DNA from: Chitinophagaceae bacterium UBA7600
Lineage (GTDB): Bacteria; Bacteroidota; Bacteroidia; Chitinophagales; Chitinophagaceae
DNA length: 64,000 nucleotides
Reading direction: 5' to 3'
NCBI GenBank assembly: GCA_002478885.1
Contig: DLKC01000001.1
Span: 50,583-114,582, forward strand
Of the stretch, positions 62,357 through 64,000 are shown piece after piece. The notes beneath the pieces are model-generated. The model searched no databases. It saw nothing but the letters and a program-made list of their open reading frames with translations, and was not told where the DNA came from. Position 1 is the first letter of the stretch. Each line of letters opens with the position of its first letter. The translations under genes and the position numbers were made by a program.

Positions 62357-62413
62357 GTTGAAGAGTGCGACGCAAGAGGCGATGCCATGAAAATCAAAAG
62401 CCGGGAACATAAT
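62357..62413 (-). repeat. Interspersed repeat, R copy
   Basis: GTTGAAGAGTGCGACGCAAG, AGGCGATGCCATGAAAATC and AAAAGCCGGGAACATAA: the best full-length R copy and a good reference for the family. Confidence 0.92.
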
Positions 62414-62440
62414 ATAAAAACCCGCAAAGAAAGCGGGCCT
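62411..62440 (-). terminator. Terminator of the outer-membrane protein gene
   Basis: On the minus strand CCCGC - TTTCTTT - GCGGG is followed by TTTTTATATT. The T tract runs into the outer arm of the R copy at 62357. Confidence 0.75.
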
Positions 62441-62462
62441 TGAATATATTAGCCGTTTTACA

Positions 62463-63032
62463 TTAATAAATATCTTGTCGCCGGAATGTAAACGTATAGC
62501 CGCATCTGAGGCCGATGAATGACAAGTTCGGAGCGGCGGAAATCGATTCGTAACGAATTCCAATATCAAGCCCGGGCAGGGTATGGTAGCCAACATTGAA
62601 TGCGTAGGTGAAAGCCGCATAAAAAACGGACTCGCCAAAATGGCCGGACGTAAAAACAAACGTTGTTCCTATCTGTGGTTCGGCATAGATACCCGGACCA
62701 AAAGTAACCCTTGCGCCAAGCTTTACAGGCACCATATTGTATATGGGGTAAGTCTCCTTTAACAGATTTGGCATGGAGTTGAGTGAATCAGGTTGTTTTC
62801 CGTTGAAAACGATGATGCCTGACTGAAACGTGAGTGCGAAATTTTTATCGGTAAAATTGTAGGCAAATTTTGCTGACCCTCCAAAACCTGTTTTGTTACT
62901 TGCTGCAAGTTCCTTAGCGGGAACGGCCACTTCGCCACTGAAGCCGAGTTCAGCATCTGAAAGTGTTTCTATTTGTGAAAATGCGCGGGATGATATTAAT
63001 AAGATAAAAAAGAGAAAATACCAGTTTCTCAT
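62463..63032 (-). CDS. Small outer-membrane beta-barrel protein
   Basis: 189 residues with a signal peptide (MRNWYFLFFILLISSRAFSQ). The mature chain is amphipathic beta strands with aromatic ends (GFGGSAKFAYNFTDKNFALTFQSG, VKLGARVTFGPGIYAEPQIG, LRCGYTFTF), as in eight-stranded OmpA/OmpX-type barrels. Family specifics are not recognised. A terminator follows. Confidence 0.75.
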   Translation of the reverse strand: MRNWYFLFFILLISSRAFSQIETLSDAELGFSGEVAVPAKELAASNKTGFGGSAKFAYNFTDKNFALTFQSGIIVFNGKQPDSLNSMPNLLKETYPIYNMVPVKLGARVTFGPGIYAEPQIGTTFVFTSGHFGESVFYAAFTYAFNVGYHTLPGLDIGIRYESISAAPNLSFIGLRCGYTFTFRRQDIY

Positions 63033-63125
63033 GTCTGTCTGTTTGGATATTGAAGATAATTGGATTACTATCAGTTTAAAGGTACAGACAAAAAGTTTAC
63101 CCCGGCTGAGAAATTGCGCAGTTTT

Positions 63126-63503
63126 TTAAAATGGCAGGTCATCGCTGGCATTGTCGGTAAATGCCGGTGGAGAAAAATTGTCATTATTTGACGAATAATT
63201 ATCCTGCGAGAGTTTGACGCTTTCCATTCGCCATGCATCAAGATTTGTGATGTAATTTTCCCTTCCGTCTTTTACCCATTTTGTACCTTTTATATTAAAA
63301 GAGATTTTTACTTCATCGCCAATATTGAATCGGTCGAGCATCGTAGTTCTGTCTTGTACACACTGAAATTTTATGAAGTTGGTGATTATACGTCCGCCAA
63401 TATCTTCTGTTTTTTCGATAACGAATTCTCTCGTTTTGAAAGTTGCAGATTTTTGCATGGTATCAGACCTCATAATAAGCTTACCGGTAATTTCAAACGC
63501 CAT
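63126..63503 (-). CDS. DUF3127 protein with SSB-like acidic tail
   Basis: 125 residues from ATG 63503. The DUF3127 body (MAFEITGKLIMRSDTMQKSA, FVIEKTEDIGGRIITNFIKF, VKISFNIKGTKWVKDGRENY) is an OB-like beta barrel candidate. The C-terminus is disordered and ends ASDDLPF, which resembles the D-D-D-I-P-F tip by which single-stranded DNA-binding protein recruits partners. DUF3127 proteins are uncharacterised; a role with ssDNA is an inference from the tail and fold. Confidence 0.82.
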   Translation of the reverse strand: MAFEITGKLIMRSDTMQKSATFKTREFVIEKTEDIGGRIITNFIKFQCVQDRTTMLDRFNIGDEVKISFNIKGTKWVKDGRENYITNLDAWRMESVKLSQDNYSSNNDNFSPPAFTDNASDDLPF

Positions 63504-63518
63504 AAGAAAAATTTGCGC

Positions 63519-63526
63519 CAAATGTA
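63519..63526 (-). promoter_or_regulatory. -7 box TACATTTG of the DUF3127 gene
   Basis: Exact TAnnTTTG match, 15 bases before ATG 63503. Confidence 0.4.
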
Positions 63527-64000
63527 GCCTAAAACAAATTTTATTGTAGATTTTATTCTACTAAAAATATATAAACTTCTGTAAACCTTTATGGCAAAGG
63601 GTTTCAGCGGAAGAAACGATGAGGACTGAATGTTTTTTTTATTGTTAGTTAACAATGCCGGCCGATAAAAGTGGGAGTCTTATAGAATATAATGCGTTTT
63701 AAAATATTTCAGCGTAAAAAGTATAAGAATTGCGTATGTAAGTTTAAACAGAAAGAGTTTTTATTAACATGACTCGCGCTTTTCGACATTTTTTTTTGAA
63801 GTGACTACTTTTTTTTGAGTTGTCATATAATGCAGAATGATATAGAGATTTTATTGTGAATCAACACAAAATGGAGCAGGCCGCCCCGCTTTTTTTAATA
63901 TACATTTAATTTCATTTTCGGGTAGAATTTTCAAGGGTGTAAAATGTCTGATTGGAGTAACTTTCTGTCAATTTTAAAATTTTTTTTTCAACATAAAAGA
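63527..64000. other. AT-rich gap without recognised gene
   Basis: About 470 bases of T-rich sequence with no open frame of note. The only structure seen is a weak hairpin AGCAGG - CCGC - CCCGCT at about 63874-63889 followed by a T7 tract on the plus strand, possibly the terminator of a transcript or small RNA starting in this gap. No copy of the interspersed repeat occurs here. Confidence 0.35.

Noticed and set aside
733..62413. CRISPR array or integron attC sites as the explanation for the repeats
   Set aside because: Spacing is irregular (tens of bases to several kb), orientation alternates, genes between copies lie on either strand, and no cas or integrase gene or GTTRRRY-type core is present.
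1..64000. tRNA, rRNA, phage or insertion-sequence genes
   Set aside because: No cloverleaf with a GTTCRANTC arm, no rRNA segment, and no transposase or phage protein was seen on either strand.

Overview
The window reads as ordinary chromosome from a member of the Bacteroidota, most likely close to Chitinophagaceae. Supporting this are type IX secretion cargo with both type A and type B C-terminal sorting domains, a TonB-dependent receptor with a carboxypeptidase-like plug-proximal domain, DUF5686, DUF4251, DUF3127 and HYC_CC_PP family proteins, weak Shine-Dalgarno use, and several TAnnTTTG -7 boxes next to start codons. No rRNA, tRNA, CRISPR array, phage, transposase or integrase gene was recognised.

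Layout: 1-6.5 kb holds the 3' end of parE and complete parC, separated by three same-strand genes. 6.6-11.9 kb is mostly minus strand: a double-domain DUF1080 protein, ApbE, SRPBCC, VOC, DinB and GyrI-like proteins. 12.1-15.7 kb has a GlxA-type AraC regulator, a CotH-like secreted protein, a bestrophin-like channel and a DUF4251 protein. 16.1-17.4 kb holds a protealysin-like M4 protease with its probable inhibitor (emfourin). 17.7-20.8 kb has a lipoprotein, a P450-ferredoxin pair and a small membrane protein. 21.2-28.3 kb has a type B T9SS cargo protein, a very large outer-membrane protein, an orphan antitoxin-like gene and a frameshifted SRPBCC gene. 28.6-31.8 kb is a metal locus (HYC_CC_PP protein and an HMA-fused TonB receptor). 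31.9-43.8 kb has an internally duplicated lipoprotein, a sugar dehydrogenase, a stress/osmolyte pair (UspA and a GT81-HAD fusion), an aldo/keto reductase, guaB, dprA and sucD. 44.2-53.2 kb has cell-surface proteins, an ArnT-like transferase and a PAP2 phosphatase. 53.4-63.5 kb has an Nramp-related transporter, hydrolase, TerC, pyrD, a NatAB-type exporter, an FAD dehydrogenase, an outer-membrane protein and DUF3127.

The most striking content is not a gene. A roughly 50-60 bp intergenic repeat occurs 32 times in 64 kb (31 clear copies, one degenerate). It has a palindromic core (GTGCGACGCAA, or its complement), a GATGCC-like block and a CCGGG-containing outer arm. Copies alternate in orientation almost perfectly (29 of 31 neighbouring pairs). 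I call the orientation reading CCGGC-arm, GGCATCGCC, TTGCGTCGCAC, TTGTAC on the + strand 'F' and the reverse complement 'R'. F and R copies form inverted pairs. Six pairs are compact, with core-to-core distances near 70 or near 101-107 bp; the other pairs enclose one to three genes. Five F copies carry a second core (TTGTGTCACT) in which a C:G pair of the palindrome has become T:A. The layout resembles REP/REPIN elements but was not recognised as any described family; it is the best candidate here for a new system.
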